A DNA stretch of 64,000 nucleotides from Clostridium sp. DL-VIII. GTDB taxonomy: Bacteria; Bacillota; Clostridia; Clostridiales; Clostridiaceae. Shown one piece after another: positions 1 to 9,237 of this stretch. Position 1 is the first letter of the stretch; every line of letters begins with the position of its first letter. Made by a program: the position numbers and the translations under genes. The notes below the pieces were generated by a model, which made no database searches, was not told the DNA's origin, and saw nothing but the letters and a program-made list of their open reading frames with translations. Location of the stretch: the NCBI RefSeq assembly GCF_000230835.1, contig NZ_CM001240.1, forward strand, positions 4,490,779-4,554,778, in the 5' to 3' direction.

Positions 1-3
1 TTC

Positions 4-54
4 TTGGTAAAAAGTATCAAGCTGTTCCTTTTTATCATGATACTTTTTACCAAC
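4..54 (-). terminator. Long hairpin after the sigma54-activator gene
   Basis: Two 16-base arms at 4-19 and 39-54 are perfectly complementary around a 19-base loop, starting 10 bases beyond the stop codon of the minus-strand activator gene. The window edge hides whether a U-run follows. It may be a bidirectional terminator. Confidence 0.6.
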
Positions 55-63
55 CTGCTGTAT

Positions 64-2142
64 TTATTCCCAGGTTATCTTCTTTTCTATCCCATATTGC
101 CTGGCTTTTGCACCTACGGTTTTATGAGTAAGTCCAAGTACCTTTGCCGCAGCATTATAGCTTCCATACTTCTTAAGTGCTTTTTCTATTATAACTTTTT
201 CATACTCCTTTAATGGTAATATCTCATCTGAATCAATAATCATATCTATTTCATTGCATCTTTTACTTTTAATTTTAGTACTAGCTACAACAGCATCTTC
301 TCTCATATAAGCTGGAAGATCATTTAATTCTATTACTCCTGTCTCATTTAAAGTCATTAATCTCTCTACTAAATTCTCTAATTCCCTTATGTTTCCCGGC
401 CACTTATATTCTAATAAAGCTTCCATTGCATCATTTGTCACCATAGTTATCCTTTTCTTTATCCTTTTACCGATTTTATCTATAAAATGTTCCAATAAAG
501 GTGCTATATCCTGCTTTCTCTCTCTGAGTGGTGGTAAAAATATTGGAATTACATTCAATCGATAATATAAATCCTCTCTAAATTCATTTAACTTTACCAT
601 CTCTTCTAAGTTTCTGTGAGTAGCTGCAATTATTCTAACATTTATTTTTATGGTTTCTTCTCCACCAATTCTCTGAAACTCTTTTTCTTGAATTACTCTT
701 AAAACTTTAGCCTGCATACTTTTATCCATTTCTCCTATTTCATCTAAAAGTATAGTCCCATTTTGAGCTAATTCGAATTTACCTAACTTCCTTTTTACAG
801 CTCCTGTAAAAGCCCCTTTTTCATATCCAAACAATTCACTTTCTAATAAAGTCTGAGGTATCGCAGCACAATTTACTCTAATAAAAGGTCCATTCGAATT
901 ATTACTAGAAAAATGTATTCCCTCTGCAATTAACTCTTTTCCTGTTCCGCTTTCTCCTCGTATTAATACTGTAATATCTGTTTTTGCTGCTTTTAAAGTC
1001 GTAGCTAATGCATCGAGTATCTTACCGCTATGCCCTATATATTTTGAAAATGCTGAATCAGGTTTTTTGGTTCTCATAAGCTCTTCCTCTAAATATTCAG
1101 CTTTTGCAGAAACCTGATTTAATTTCTCAGATAACTTTTGAACTTCTGTTACATTTTTAACTACAGATACTACTCCTGTTATCTCCTCATCAATTATTAT
1201 TGGATTTACATTAGAAACTATTATGACGCCATTTTCTTTGTAACTTATAGCTCCTACAACACTTTCTCCAGTAGTAAGTACTTTCATTCTTGCCCCATCT
1301 TTTGATATTTCTTTAATATTTTTATTTAATATCTCTTCTTCTTTTTTATTTAAAATTCTAAGATACGCCTTATTCACATAGGTTATATATCCTTCTGCAT
1401 TTATTACACATATGCCATCCTGTACAGTTTCTAATATAAGCTGTAGTCTCTCTTTCAATTCCTTTACAGTTCTTAATTCGTCTTTAACCTTTTCTAAATT
1501 TGAAATATCATTAAATACTGCTAAAGCACCTTTAGGTTTTTTATCTATTATTATCGGCGTTCTATTTATGAGCAATATTCTATTATTTATTATTTCTTTT
1601 ACCATTAACTCTGACTTACCAGTTCTATTTATTTCATGAAGATTTATAAACGATATAACTTCATATACTTTTTTGCCTATGGCATCACCTGCAGATATCC
1701 CCAATATTCTTTCCGCTTCCTCATTGAATATAGAAATTATATCCTGCTCATCTGTTGCAATAATTCCATTTGGTATATTACTAAATACATGTTCTAAGGT
1801 TATTGTATTATTATTTATTATGTTATCAACTTGATTTATAGTACTTTTATCTTCTAAATCAAAATCACTTTGCAGAAAATCACATAATTCATCTAAGGCC
1901 TCTTTCGGATCTTCTCCATGAGCTTCTACCGTAATCTTTTCATTTTTCTTTACTTTTAATAAAACCAAAGGCATAAGACTTGTTGCTAAAATCTTCTTTT
2001 TATCTTTATAAATAATATAAAAAGTTATGTCATTTTCTTTTTCAAGTTCACTTACCTTATGAACCACCATAGCTAAAACTCTAGCATGTAATCCTTTATC
2101 ATGTCTTATAACTACATCCTTATACAGTATCAATTTTTTCAA
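64..2142 (-). CDS. HPr-PAS-PAS sigma54-dependent transcriptional activator
   Basis: Predicted enhancer-binding activator of sigma54 RNA polymerase. Residues 1-90 resemble the PTS phosphocarrier HPr, with the motif GLHAR placing the phosphorylatable His at residue 19. Two PAS-like segments follow (about 115-220 and 235-345), then an AAA+ domain (about 375-610) with Walker A GESGTGKE and the sigma54-contact loop GAFTGA, and a Fis-type helix-turn-helix at the end (SYNAAAKVLGLTHKTVGAKA). The usual HPr Pro after the active-site His-Ala-Arg is Val here. The start is uncertain: TTG at 2142 abuts the GAGGAG site, and an in-frame TTG at 2133 has better spacing. No -24/-12 promoter is visible nearby, so the target genes probably lie left of the window. 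By analogy with PTS-regulated activators, the HPr domain may couple sugar uptake to transcription; that is inference. Confidence 0.88.
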   Translation of the reverse strand: MKKLILYKDVVIRHDKGLHARVLAMVVHKVSELEKENDITFYIIYKDKKKILATSLMPLVLLKVKKNEKITVEAHGEDPKEALDELCDFLQSDFDLEDKSTINQVDNIINNNTITLEHVFSNIPNGIIATDEQDIISIFNEEAERILGISAGDAIGKKVYEVISFINLHEINRTGKSELMVKEIINNRILLINRTPIIIDKKPKGALAVFNDISNLEKVKDELRTVKELKERLQLILETVQDGICVINAEGYITYVNKAYLRILNKKEEEILNKNIKEISKDGARMKVLTTGESVVGAISYKENGVIIVSNVNPIIIDEEITGVVSVVKNVTEVQKLSEKLNQVSAKAEYLEEELMRTKKPDSAFSKYIGHSGKILDALATTLKAAKTDITVLIRGESGTGKELIAEGIHFSSNNSNGPFIRVNCAAIPQTLLESELFGYEKGAFTGAVKRKLGKFELAQNGTILLDEIGEMDKSMQAKVLRVIQEKEFQRIGGEETIKINVRIIAATHRNLEEMVKLNEFREDLYYRLNVIPIFLPPLRERKQDIAPLLEHFIDKIGKRIKKRITMVTNDAMEALLEYKWPGNIRELENLVERLMTLNETGVIELNDLPAYMREDAVVASTKIKSKRCNEIDMIIDSDEILPLKEYEKVIIEKALKKYGSYNAAAKVLGLTHKTVGAKARQYGIEKKITWE

Positions 2143-2371
2143 CTCCTCATTCTATGTATATTATTTAAAAATATTATCTCAAGTCAAAATTATCACTAAA
2201 TAACCCTGCTAAAGTTATAATCTATATTTACTTTTATAACATAAATATTATACTAATAAAGTCTTAATTTAAAGTTAATTTAAAAGGTTTTCATTTTAGA
2301 TTTATTTATTCTTTATGAATATCTTTTCTAAATCCGTCAATACTCCAATAATGAAAACATTATTGTGCCCT

Positions 2372-2415
2372 AAAAAAATAATAGGTAGTTTTGTTTTTAC
2401 ACATAACTATCTATT
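2372..2415 (-). terminator. Second terminator-like hairpin downstream of the GH30 gene
   Basis: Arms AATAGGTAGTT (2380-2390) and AACTATCTATT (2405-2415) pair perfectly. Read on the minus strand the stem is followed by seven T's, a rho-independent terminator pattern. With the hairpin at 2512-2546 it insulates the xylanase genes from the activator gene. Otherwise the 470-base gap 2143-2612 shows only AT-rich sequence. Confidence 0.55.
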
Positions 2416-2503
2416 GCTTTATGCCTAATTGCTAATCAAAGTTAGAACAAAAAATTTATTTCATTTATAATCTTTTTTAAACTTATTATTAACCTATTTT
2501 AAC

Positions 2504-2546
2504 TAAAAAAAGTAAGCACAGTTTTCATTGTATGAATCGTGCTTAC
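2504..2546 (-). terminator. Terminator of the GH43-GH30 transcript
   Basis: GTAAGCAC (2512-2519) pairs with GTGCTTAC (2539-2546), and the inner bases extend the stem. On the minus strand a run of T's follows (A's at 2505-2511). It sits about 70 bases after the GH30 stop codon. Confidence 0.75.
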
Positions 2547-2612
2547 ATTTTATCTAAATTAATCCTACTTATTAAGTCCACTTACTTTTAGTATAGTATA
2601 AATTATAAGATT

Positions 2613-3863
2613 CTAACTTAATGTTCCTACAAATGTTGTTACACTTTGTGCTGGAAGTGTTGTTGTAAAGCTTCCGTTAGATACACTTATATCAGTACCT
2701 TTAGCCATGTTTGACGATGATGAAGTTACATATGGCGATACACTAGAAGTTTTTCCACCTTGTATATTGAAACTTTGGCTTACACTAGATGTTCCTTGAT
2801 TAATTGCAACAATGACTACTTTATTATCTCCTGTATATGCTGATATATAGATGTTTGATTGTGGATTACTTGCAGCATCAACCCTATAGTAGCCTGGGCG
2901 AATAAATTTTGAGAACTGTCCAAGAACATATGTCCTTTTTTGTACCTGACCAGCTTTATTATATAAGCCATTACTATCACTAATTACCCACCACCATACA
3001 TAGGCGTTCATATTTCCAATTGTCATACAATCATTAATTTCTTTAGCAGTACTCATACATCCACTTATACTTTGATCATTTAGAAGATGTTCTGTCATCC
3101 ATAATTCTTTTCCTTTACTACGTGCCAAAGAATAATCCTTAATAGTAGCTCCATATAAATGCTCTCCAATAATGGATACCTTAGAAGCCGCATTAGAATC
3201 ATTAAGAGTTGAATCTGACATAGAAGTACTATAGTTACAAGATTCAGGCATAATTATTTTAGTAGTACCAGAAATTGTAGAACCATTGTTTTTTAGAAAA
3301 TCTCGGAATTGATCTGCTGTCCAAGTACATCCTTCATAATCCGGATCATAATCCGGTTCATTTTGAAGGGATATTGCATACAAAGGTGCTCCATTATTAG
3401 CGAAATAAGTTGCAAAAGCTTTTAGATAAGCTGCGTAATCAGCATAAGAAGAAGTCTTTAGTGAACCATGAATAGTTGAATTATTAGTCTTCATTGAAGC
3501 TGGTGGTGTCCATGGAGTTGCAAAAACAATAGCGCCTCTTGAAACTGCTTTTTTTGCATTTGAAAGTTCATCTGCCCATGCACTATAATCTCCATTCTTC
3601 CAATTTTCATTTGGAGCAATACGTACTCTTAAAATACTGAGTCCAGCAGTATTATAAAGAGTATTCATATAAGAATCGCTAAGTGCTCCGCACCATACGC
3701 TAGCTGCACCAAATCCTCGAATAAGCTGCTGTTTAGATGATAAGTTTATTGTATCACTAGCAGCTGCTGCCGCATTAGCTGGCATAGAAAGCCCTGCAAA
3801 TGGTAAGCATGTTATGGAAAGTGTCAATAAAGATAATAATATTTTTTTTACTTTCTTATTCAT
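2613..3863 (-). CDS. xynC: Secreted GH30 (subfamily 8-like) xylanase
   Basis: Predicted extracellular endo-beta-1,4-xylanase. A signal peptide ends near PANAAAA (about residue 32). The glycoside hydrolase 30 body follows, with the acid/base Glu in LQNEPDYDPDY and the nucleophile Glu in LWMTEHLL, then a small C-terminal beta domain ending in the typical ANPQSN...INQGTSS region. It is close in length (416 aa) to Bacillus XynC, and as in Bacillus it lies beside a GH43 XynD-type gene. The loop that reads RRSYG in glucuronoxylan-specific enzymes reads ISDSNG here, so the Arg that recognises glucuronic acid appears to be missing; it may cut less substituted xylan. It starts at an ATG behind AAAGGAGAG and is probably co-transcribed with the upstream GH43 gene (110-base gap). 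Confidence 0.9.
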   Translation of the reverse strand: MNKKVKKILLSLLTLSITCLPFAGLSMPANAAAAASDTINLSSKQQLIRGFGAASVWCGALSDSYMNTLYNTAGLSILRVRIAPNENWKNGDYSAWADELSNAKKAVSRGAIVFATPWTPPASMKTNNSTIHGSLKTSSYADYAAYLKAFATYFANNGAPLYAISLQNEPDYDPDYEGCTWTADQFRDFLKNNGSTISGTTKIIMPESCNYSTSMSDSTLNDSNAASKVSIIGEHLYGATIKDYSLARSKGKELWMTEHLLNDQSISGCMSTAKEINDCMTIGNMNAYVWWWVISDSNGLYNKAGQVQKRTYVLGQFSKFIRPGYYRVDAASNPQSNIYISAYTGDNKVVIVAINQGTSSVSQSFNIQGGKTSSVSPYVTSSSSNMAKGTDISVSNGSFTTTLPAQSVTTFVGTLS

Positions 3864-3973
3864 TTTAATCTCTCCTTTATCTATATAATTTTTTAAATTT
3901 ATTTAATTTTTTGTTTAAAACACAGTTTACTGTAAATTATTTATTGTACATCAGTAACCATTTTCAATTCACT

Positions 3974-5554
3974 TTAATTAGCAAATTGCCAATAATCCAT
4001 ATTAAATAAGTTGCTAGTACTATTTCCAGTAAACTTAAAGAAGATGTTATGAACACCACTAACACTATTTACATTACAAGACACTTCTTTCCACTGCTGT
4101 GCTCCACCTGTAGTACTTACATTAAGAGTTCCTATAAGAGTTCCATCTAAACTATCCAAATGTATTTCTATATTTCCCCCTACTGTTGATGCGACATTTG
4201 CTTTAAAAGTTTTAGCACCTTGACCAAAGTCAGCATTTGATACTGCAACCCAATCCCCATTATTTATACTTGTAACATCAAGATTAATGCTGCTCACCAT
4301 GCTGCCTAGTGCCTGACTTTGCTCTGTTGAAATACCGCCATTCCATCCAATAGTTTCAGCCTCCGTCCTCTTATATGGATTAAGATTTGCAACTTGTGAC
4401 ACTCCCTTCATATCTGCTTGCACACTCTGTATAAGTCCATTTCCATCATATTGAAGTTTATTGATATGAGGAGAACGATATCCTTTTGTAATTCCCATAG
4501 CTTTTCCAAGAGTTTGCGCATGATACGTTACATACCATTGGTTATTAAATTGAAAAACAGCATGATGGTTATTTCCACCTACTCCAAAAAAAGTTCCTGG
4601 ATTTTTAAGAAAAGTACCTTTATAAGTAAATGGTCCCATAGGATTATCACTTACCATATAAGCAATTTCCCCTTGAGGTGGAGTTCCTGTTGGATGTATA
4701 CCTGAAAAATTAGAACAATATGAATAATAGTATTTACCATTATATTTGTGTATACCTGAATCTTCGAACATAAATGGAGCATCTATCATTGCTGCACTTC
4801 CATCTGTATGAATCATATCACTATTTAGTTTTATAACTCTGCTTGTTTGCGGATTTGCAATTTGATTCTGAGTTGGATTGTCTCCTCCTGGTATTCCTCC
4901 ACCGAAATATATATAACCTGCTCCATTATCATCAACTAATACTGCTGGATCAAAAAGCCATACAACACCATTAGCTCCAGGAGTGCTGCTTGTAATCATA
5001 GCTTTTCCAAGAGGGTCTGTCCATGGTCCAATAGGACTATCTGCTGTAAGAACACCAATACCCGATCCATTGTTAGCAAAATAAAGAAAAAACTTATCCT
5101 TGCCATTTACAATTTTGTGTGTAACTGTTGGTGCCCAAGAGTTAGTTGCCCATTTTGCTATTCCACTTGCTCCTGCGACTGGAATCTCACCATAATCTGT
5201 CCAATTTACCATATCATCAGATGAAATAACCGTTATTTTATTTATTTTACTATAGCTAATATCAGCAACATTTCCACTATTATCATATTGAAGGTAATCA
5301 TTCGTCATGTAAACGTATACTCTGCCGTTATAAACCATGGCAAAAGGATCTGCTCCAAACTTATGCGAAATAAGTGGATTAGAATATCCAGGGATTTTTG
5401 CAAGGGCACTTGTGCTAGCAATTGACACTGCCTGATCTGTGGTACTTGATATTGGTAATTCTTTATCTGTACTTGCACTTGCTATAGTTGTATTCAGCGT
5501 AGGTACAAACAATACTGTAGAAGTTAATAGAAGTGTAGTTAATTTTTTAAGCAT
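3974..5554 (-). CDS. xynD: Secreted GH43 arabinoxylan arabinofuranohydrolase with CBM6
   Basis: Predicted to remove arabinose side chains from arabinoxylan outside the cell. An N-terminal signal peptide ends near IASAS. A five-bladed GH43 propeller (about 55-380) follows, with catalytic-type acidic residues in FGADPFAM (base Asp), WLFDPAVL (pKa-modulating Asp) and FEDSGIHK (acid Glu). The C-terminal about 130 residues, from YKRTEAETIGWNGG to the end, look like a family 6 carbohydrate-binding module. The architecture matches Bacillus XynD, and the XynC-type gene is immediately downstream. The start is an ATG with AAGGAGGG upstream. Confidence 0.9.
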   Translation of the reverse strand: MLKKLTTLLLTSTVLFVPTLNTTIASASTDKELPISSTTDQAVSIASTSALAKIPGYSNPLISHKFGADPFAMVYNGRVYVYMTNDYLQYDNSGNVADISYSKINKITVISSDDMVNWTDYGEIPVAGASGIAKWATNSWAPTVTHKIVNGKDKFFLYFANNGSGIGVLTADSPIGPWTDPLGKAMITSSTPGANGVVWLFDPAVLVDDNGAGYIYFGGGIPGGDNPTQNQIANPQTSRVIKLNSDMIHTDGSAAMIDAPFMFEDSGIHKYNGKYYYSYCSNFSGIHPTGTPPQGEIAYMVSDNPMGPFTYKGTFLKNPGTFFGVGGNNHHAVFQFNNQWYVTYHAQTLGKAMGITKGYRSPHINKLQYDGNGLIQSVQADMKGVSQVANLNPYKRTEAETIGWNGGISTEQSQALGSMVSSINLDVTSINNGDWVAVSNADFGQGAKTFKANVASTVGGNIEIHLDSLDGTLIGTLNVSTTGGAQQWKEVSCNVNSVSGVHNIFFKFTGNSTSNLFNMDYWQFAN

Positions 5555-5803
5555 ATTTATAATTTCCCTCCTTACACAAGATAATATTTTCCCTTCATTT
5601 ACAATAACATTTCATTTTAATATAAAATCACCTCCAATCCTAACTTACATTCTCACACTACAAATTTCATTCATAGTGTTTCATTACTTTTTACCCTTTA
5701 ATTTTTCATTTCCTTTTATTAGAAAATACTATAAAAACATTCAGCAAACAATATTTTTTCCTATGTTACATAATAAGCTCCCGAAATAAATAAAATCCCT
5801 TTT

Positions 5804-5817
5804 ATAAACGTTTACGC
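5804..5817. promoter_or_regulatory. Possible cre / LacI-family operator between GH43 and GH10
   Basis: ATAAACGTTTACGC is a near-palindrome resembling the CcpA cre consensus (TGWAANCGNTNWCA). It lies in the 356-base divergent region between the GH43 gene (minus) and the GH10 gene (plus), where a carbon-source regulator could act on both. The rest of 5555-5910 holds nothing else recognisable. Confidence 0.45.
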
Positions 5818-5910
5818 AAATATGTCATGTTTTCATGCGCAACCACTTGTCCTCATGTTTTCAGCATTATATGATAAAGAAAAATCAAAATTATTTATAG
5901 AGGTGATATT

Positions 5911-6868
5911 TATGTTAAAGCTCAAAATTATTAAAATGTGTACTGTAGTTTTATCATTAGGTCTTTTGTTCTCATTTACTGTTTCACAAAATGCCAATGC
6001 CGCAATGTCTCATAGCAAATTTTGTGGAAATATTATGAGCACTTATGTTCCATCAAACTTTGATAATTATTGGAATCAAGTTACACCTGAAAATGCAACT
6101 AAATGGGGCAGTGTTGAATCTAGTCGTGATAACATGAATTGGAGCAATTCAGACCTCATTTACAATCATGCTAAAAGTAAAGGTTACCCATTCAAATTTC
6201 ATACTCTAGTATGGGGAAGCCAAGAACCTTCCTGGATTTCTGGGCTTTCGGCTGCTGATCAAAAAGCTGAAGTGCTAGAATGGATCCAAAGCGCTGGTAA
6301 GAAGTATCCAAATGCAGATTTTGTTGATGTTGTAAATGAACCTTTGCACACCCAGCCTTCCTATAAAAATGCAATAGGTGGAACCGGATCTACAGGCTGG
6401 GATTGGATTGTATGGTCATTCCAGCAGGCAAGACAAGCTTTTCCAAATTCAAAATTGCTTATTAATGAATACGGAATAATAAGTGATACAAATGCAGCCA
6501 ATAATTATGTTAAAATCATAAATATCCTAAAAAGCAAAGGTCTTATAGATGGAATTGGAATACAATGCCATCAATTTAATATGGATAATGTATCAGTAGG
6601 AACCATGAACTCCGTTTTAAACACTTTATCTTCGACCGGACTTCCAATATATGTGTCAGAACTTGATATGACTGGTGATGATGCTACACAACTCGCAAGA
6701 TATAAAGAAAAATTTCCAGTCTTATGGGAAAATCCAAATGTTAAGGGCGTAACATTATGGGGATATAAACAGGGAGAGACTTGGGTAAGTAACACACACT
6801 TAATTACATCTTCCGGTCAGGAACGTCCTGCCCTTACATGGTTAAAATCATATCTATCAACTCATTAA
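5911..6868 (+). CDS. Secreted GH10 endo-1,4-beta-xylanase
   Basis: Predicted secreted xylanase hydrolysing the xylan backbone. I start it at the ATG at 5911, which has AGAGGTGAT eight bases upstream and gives a clean signal peptide (MLKLKIIKMCTVVLSLGLL, cleavage near NANAA); the longer in-frame ORF from 5822 has no such support. The GH10 barrel shows NATKWGSVE near the N terminus, the acid/base Glu in DVVNEPLH and the nucleophile Glu in VSELDMT, then LWGYKQGETW. At about 318 aa it is a compact single-domain enzyme without a binding module. It is divergent from the GH43/GH30 pair, completing a xylan-degrading set. Confidence 0.93.
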
Positions 6869-6914
6869 AAAAAATTGAATTTGCCTCCTTATTTTAAGTC
6901 TAAATATAAAAGCA

Positions 6915-6956
6915 CAATGCTGGTAGTAACGCTATTATTGTTTACTCCCAGCATTG
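6915..6956. terminator. Bidirectional terminator hairpin
   Basis: CAATGCTGG and CCAGCATTG flank a partly paired inner segment (GTAGTAAC/GTTTACTC). It lies between the convergent ends of the GH10 gene and the solute-binding protein gene. Confidence 0.6.
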
Positions 6957-6969
6957 ATTATATGATTTG

Positions 6970-7827
6970 TTAAACCATATTACTTTTATCTAGACCATTT
7001 TCTACAAGAATAGCATATAATGTACCATCTGCCCTCATCTCATTAATCTTTTCATTAAATGCACTTAATAGTGTTACATCATTTTTCCTAACTGCTATTC
7101 CTACATTTCCATATATTTCAGGTAAATAATCTTTTAAAATTCGTACACGAAGATTTGGATCTTTTAATAATGAATATTTTACAATAACAGAATCAGCTAT
7201 ACCTGCATCAATCTCTTTATCATTTAAAGCATTTAATAATTCTGAGGTATTTTTAAATATCACAATATCTCTTATCTGATTATCATTTTTCCATTTTTCA
7301 GCTAACTCTACAAACACTGTTCCTTTTTCTACCCCAACTACTGCATTTTTTAAATCATCTTTAAAATTAATTCTTGAAAATGTTGGTACTATAATAACTT
7401 CAGATCCTTTATATAATGGCTGCGTAAATGATACCACCTCTTCTCTCTTTGGAGTTATATATATTCCACCATCTGCAATATCCACACTGTCATCGGTGTT
7501 TAATATTTCTAATAAATCTGAAAATAATACCTGCTTCATTTCAATTTTTTCAATCCCGAGCCGCTTTGATATTTCAACTATTATATCCGCGTCAATTCCA
7601 CTTAACTTACCAGTTTGAGTATCTCTATAAAAATATGAAATATCATTTAATGGTGTATCAACATTTATTACTCCTTTCTCTTTTATTTTCTGCAATCTAT
7701 CCTTCTCTATTGATCCATTTATTACTGCTGCTTCACTATCATCTGCTATAGCAGTACTTCCAAGCATTATTCCTATAAAATTTACAGCAATAATCAATAT
7801 TGATAATTTTTTTAATATTTTTTTCAT
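6970..7827 (-). CDS. Family 3 extracellular solute-binding protein (orphan)
   Basis: A 285-aa secreted protein of the SBP_bac_3 type (amino-acid ABC transporter receptors). It has a signal peptide (residues 1-28) and the family pattern GKLSGIDADIIVEISKRLG, then ADGGIYITPKREEVVSFTQPL near the first-domain hinge. The ligand is not deducible. The signal peptide lacks a lipobox Cys, unusual for a Gram-positive receptor, so membrane anchoring is not obvious. No permease or ATPase gene is adjacent; it may act with distant transporter genes. Confidence 0.8.
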   Translation of the reverse strand: MKKILKKLSILIIAVNFIGIMLGSTAIADDSEAAVINGSIEKDRLQKIKEKGVINVDTPLNDISYFYRDTQTGKLSGIDADIIVEISKRLGIEKIEMKQVLFSDLLEILNTDDSVDIADGGIYITPKREEVVSFTQPLYKGSEVIIVPTFSRINFKDDLKNAVVGVEKGTVFVELAEKWKNDNQIRDIVIFKNTSELLNALNDKEIDAGIADSVIVKYSLLKDPNLRVRILKDYLPEIYGNVGIAVRKNDVTLLSAFNEKINEMRADGTLYAILVENGLDKSNMV

Positions 7828-8055
7828 ATACCTCTCCTCTAAGATTTATTATTAATCTATAAACTTTATAATTAAATTTTCATATAATATCCTGCTGCCT
7901 AATATAAAATAGAGCAATAGTTTCACTCATACTACTGCTATTTTGCTATAAAATATTAGTTTTTAAACATTAATTATTGAACTTAGTAAATAATTAATTC
8001 ATGAGTACCATTCAATATTAAGTTATATTTAACCTTAAGTTCAAATATAGTCAAT
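7828..8055. other. Non-coding gap
   Basis: Upstream region of the solute-binding protein gene. I see only an imperfect hairpin near 7906-7948 (AAAATAG...CTATTTT) and AT-rich sequence; no ORF or known RNA. Confidence 0.4.
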
Positions 8056-8086
8056 TTAAAAAATGCAGCCAAATAACCGGCTGCAT
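8056..8086 (-). terminator. Terminator hairpin
   Basis: ATGCAGCC (8063-8070) pairs with GGCTGCAT (8079-8086). Minus-strand reading gives a T-run straight after the stem. It is the second of two hairpins behind the Nim-like gene. Confidence 0.65.
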
Positions 8087-8169
8087 CCGTATTAAAGAAG
8101 ATTATTAGGACATCAACGTTAATAAGTTATCAATTAGAAGTGTTAGCTAAATCTATTAACTTAAAATAG

Positions 8170-8211
8170 AAAGACCAGCTAATTATAAGTTTTTTTCATA
8201 GCTAGTCTTCC
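8170..8211 (-). terminator. Terminator of the Nim-like gene
   Basis: AAGACCAGCTA pairs with TAGCTAGTCTT around a 17-base loop, about 20 bases after the stop codon of the minus-strand gene. Confidence 0.6.
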
Positions 8212-8232
8212 TTATTTGTATATGAAAGAGTC

Positions 8233-8766
8233 TCACTTCATACCTTGAAACATGTGCTCATAATCAATTGGATTTTCCTTTGCTGTAAGAACTTCTGGAC
8301 TTAGGCAATAAACTGAAACAGTCATATTATCAAAAGCTGATTTATATTTTTCAACAAATTGTTTAGCCATGGGGAGTTTAAATAAATTAGGTGTGAATTT
8401 TTCCACTAACTTTGATAGCACCTGAGTTTTTTCATCTAAATCCTTAACTAAAGTCACCTTTCCAATAATAACAATACTAAAATATGAAGTGTCACATTTA
8501 CATGGAATAGAATCTACAACCGTTCCAAATTCTTCAAAAACAGTAAAGCATACAGATGGTTTTGCTTCCATAAGCCTGTTCTTTTTCCCTGTTCCCATTC
8601 CATGTATATAAATCTTTTCATTTAAATATATATAATTTACAGGTACTGCATATGGTCTTCCTTCTTCATCGCACATACTCAATATACCGACTCTTTTTTC
8701 CTTCATAAAGTTATTAATTTTATTTTTATCCTCACAAATTCTTTGAGTATACCTTATTGTTTCCAT
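8233..8766 (-). CDS. Pyridoxamine 5'-phosphate oxidase-like (NimA-type) flavoprotein
   Basis: A 177-aa cytosolic split-barrel protein of the FMN/F420-binding PNPOx-like superfamily, resembling 5-nitroimidazole reductase NimA. Recognisable segments are the N-terminal VGILSMCDEEGRPYAVPVNY, IYIHGMGTGKKNRLM, and SVCFTVFEEF ahead of the conserved core strand YFSIVIIGKVTLV. The true substrate cannot be read from sequence. It has its own AAAGGAG site and a downstream terminator and is transcribed towards the solute-binding protein gene. A run-on transcript from the nif PII genes (75-base gap) is possible. Confidence 0.8.
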   Translation of the reverse strand: METIRYTQRICEDKNKINNFMKEKRVGILSMCDEEGRPYAVPVNYIYLNEKIYIHGMGTGKKNRLMEAKPSVCFTVFEEFGTVVDSIPCKCDTSYFSIVIIGKVTLVKDLDEKTQVLSKLVEKFTPNLFKLPMAKQFVEKYKSAFDNMTVSVYCLSPEVLTAKENPIDYEHMFQGMK

Positions 8767-8841
8767 TATAATTACTCCTTTTTAATGGATTTTCATAGGA
8801 AATCTCTGCATAATTAACTTTAATTCTTATACTTACTCTAT

Positions 8842-9222
8842 TTATAGTGCAGATTCCCCTATATCACCTGTTCTAATTCTATAGACTTCGCCAATTGGGA
8901 GTACAAATATCTTTCCATCTCCAGGATTTCCAGTTGAATTTATTTCCATTATGGTATCTATAACTTTTTTCACATCACTATCTTGAACTACTAATATAAT
9001 TAAGCGTTTAGGTACTAGCCTATGTCTTTCAGAGCTTGCTTCATAAAGTTCTGGAATCTCTCTAGCTGCCTCAATAGGTGTCATTGCAAGCTTAAAATCT
9101 ACTTTCTTCTTTCCCCTGCCTAAAACGTCTCTGCAAGTCATCGACGGAAATCCTGCTTTTAAGAGAGCGTTTTTAGTTTTACTTATCTCTTTTACACGGA
9201 TAATTGCCATTACTTCTTTCAC
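8842..9222 (-). CDS. nifI2: NifI2, nitrogen-regulatory PII-like protein
   Basis: PII-superfamily protein (126 aa) of the NifI2/GlnB-2 type, which with NifI1 inhibits nitrogenase in response to 2-oxoglutarate and nitrogen status in archaea and clostridia. It shows the PII N-terminal strand (VMAIIRVKEISKTKNAL), LGRGKK at the T-loop start, and the C-terminal signature PGDGKIFVLPIGEVYRIRTG. The T-loop segment is longer than in NifI1, as expected for NifI2. The start is GTG at 9222 behind GGAAGGTGA. It lies 15 bases downstream of nifI1, an obvious operon. The position after anfK rather than between H and D is unusual. Confidence 0.9.
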   Translation of the reverse strand: MKEVMAIIRVKEISKTKNALLKAGFPSMTCRDVLGRGKKKVDFKLAMTPIEAAREIPELYEASSERHRLVPKRLIILVVQDSDVKKVIDTIMEINSTGNPGDGKIFVLPIGEVYRIRTGDIGESAL

Positions 9223-9237
9223 AAAGCTTCACCTTCC

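Noticed and set aside
4..213. 69-aa plus-strand ORF at the window start
   Set aside because: It lies in the terminator hairpin and the antisense of the activator gene; no family resemblance.
6192..6374. Minus-strand ORF inside the GH10 gene
   Set aside because: Shadow frame of a clear coding sequence; no ribosome site or homology. The same applies to the many other antisense ORFs within the anf, EIIC, LevR and kinase genes.
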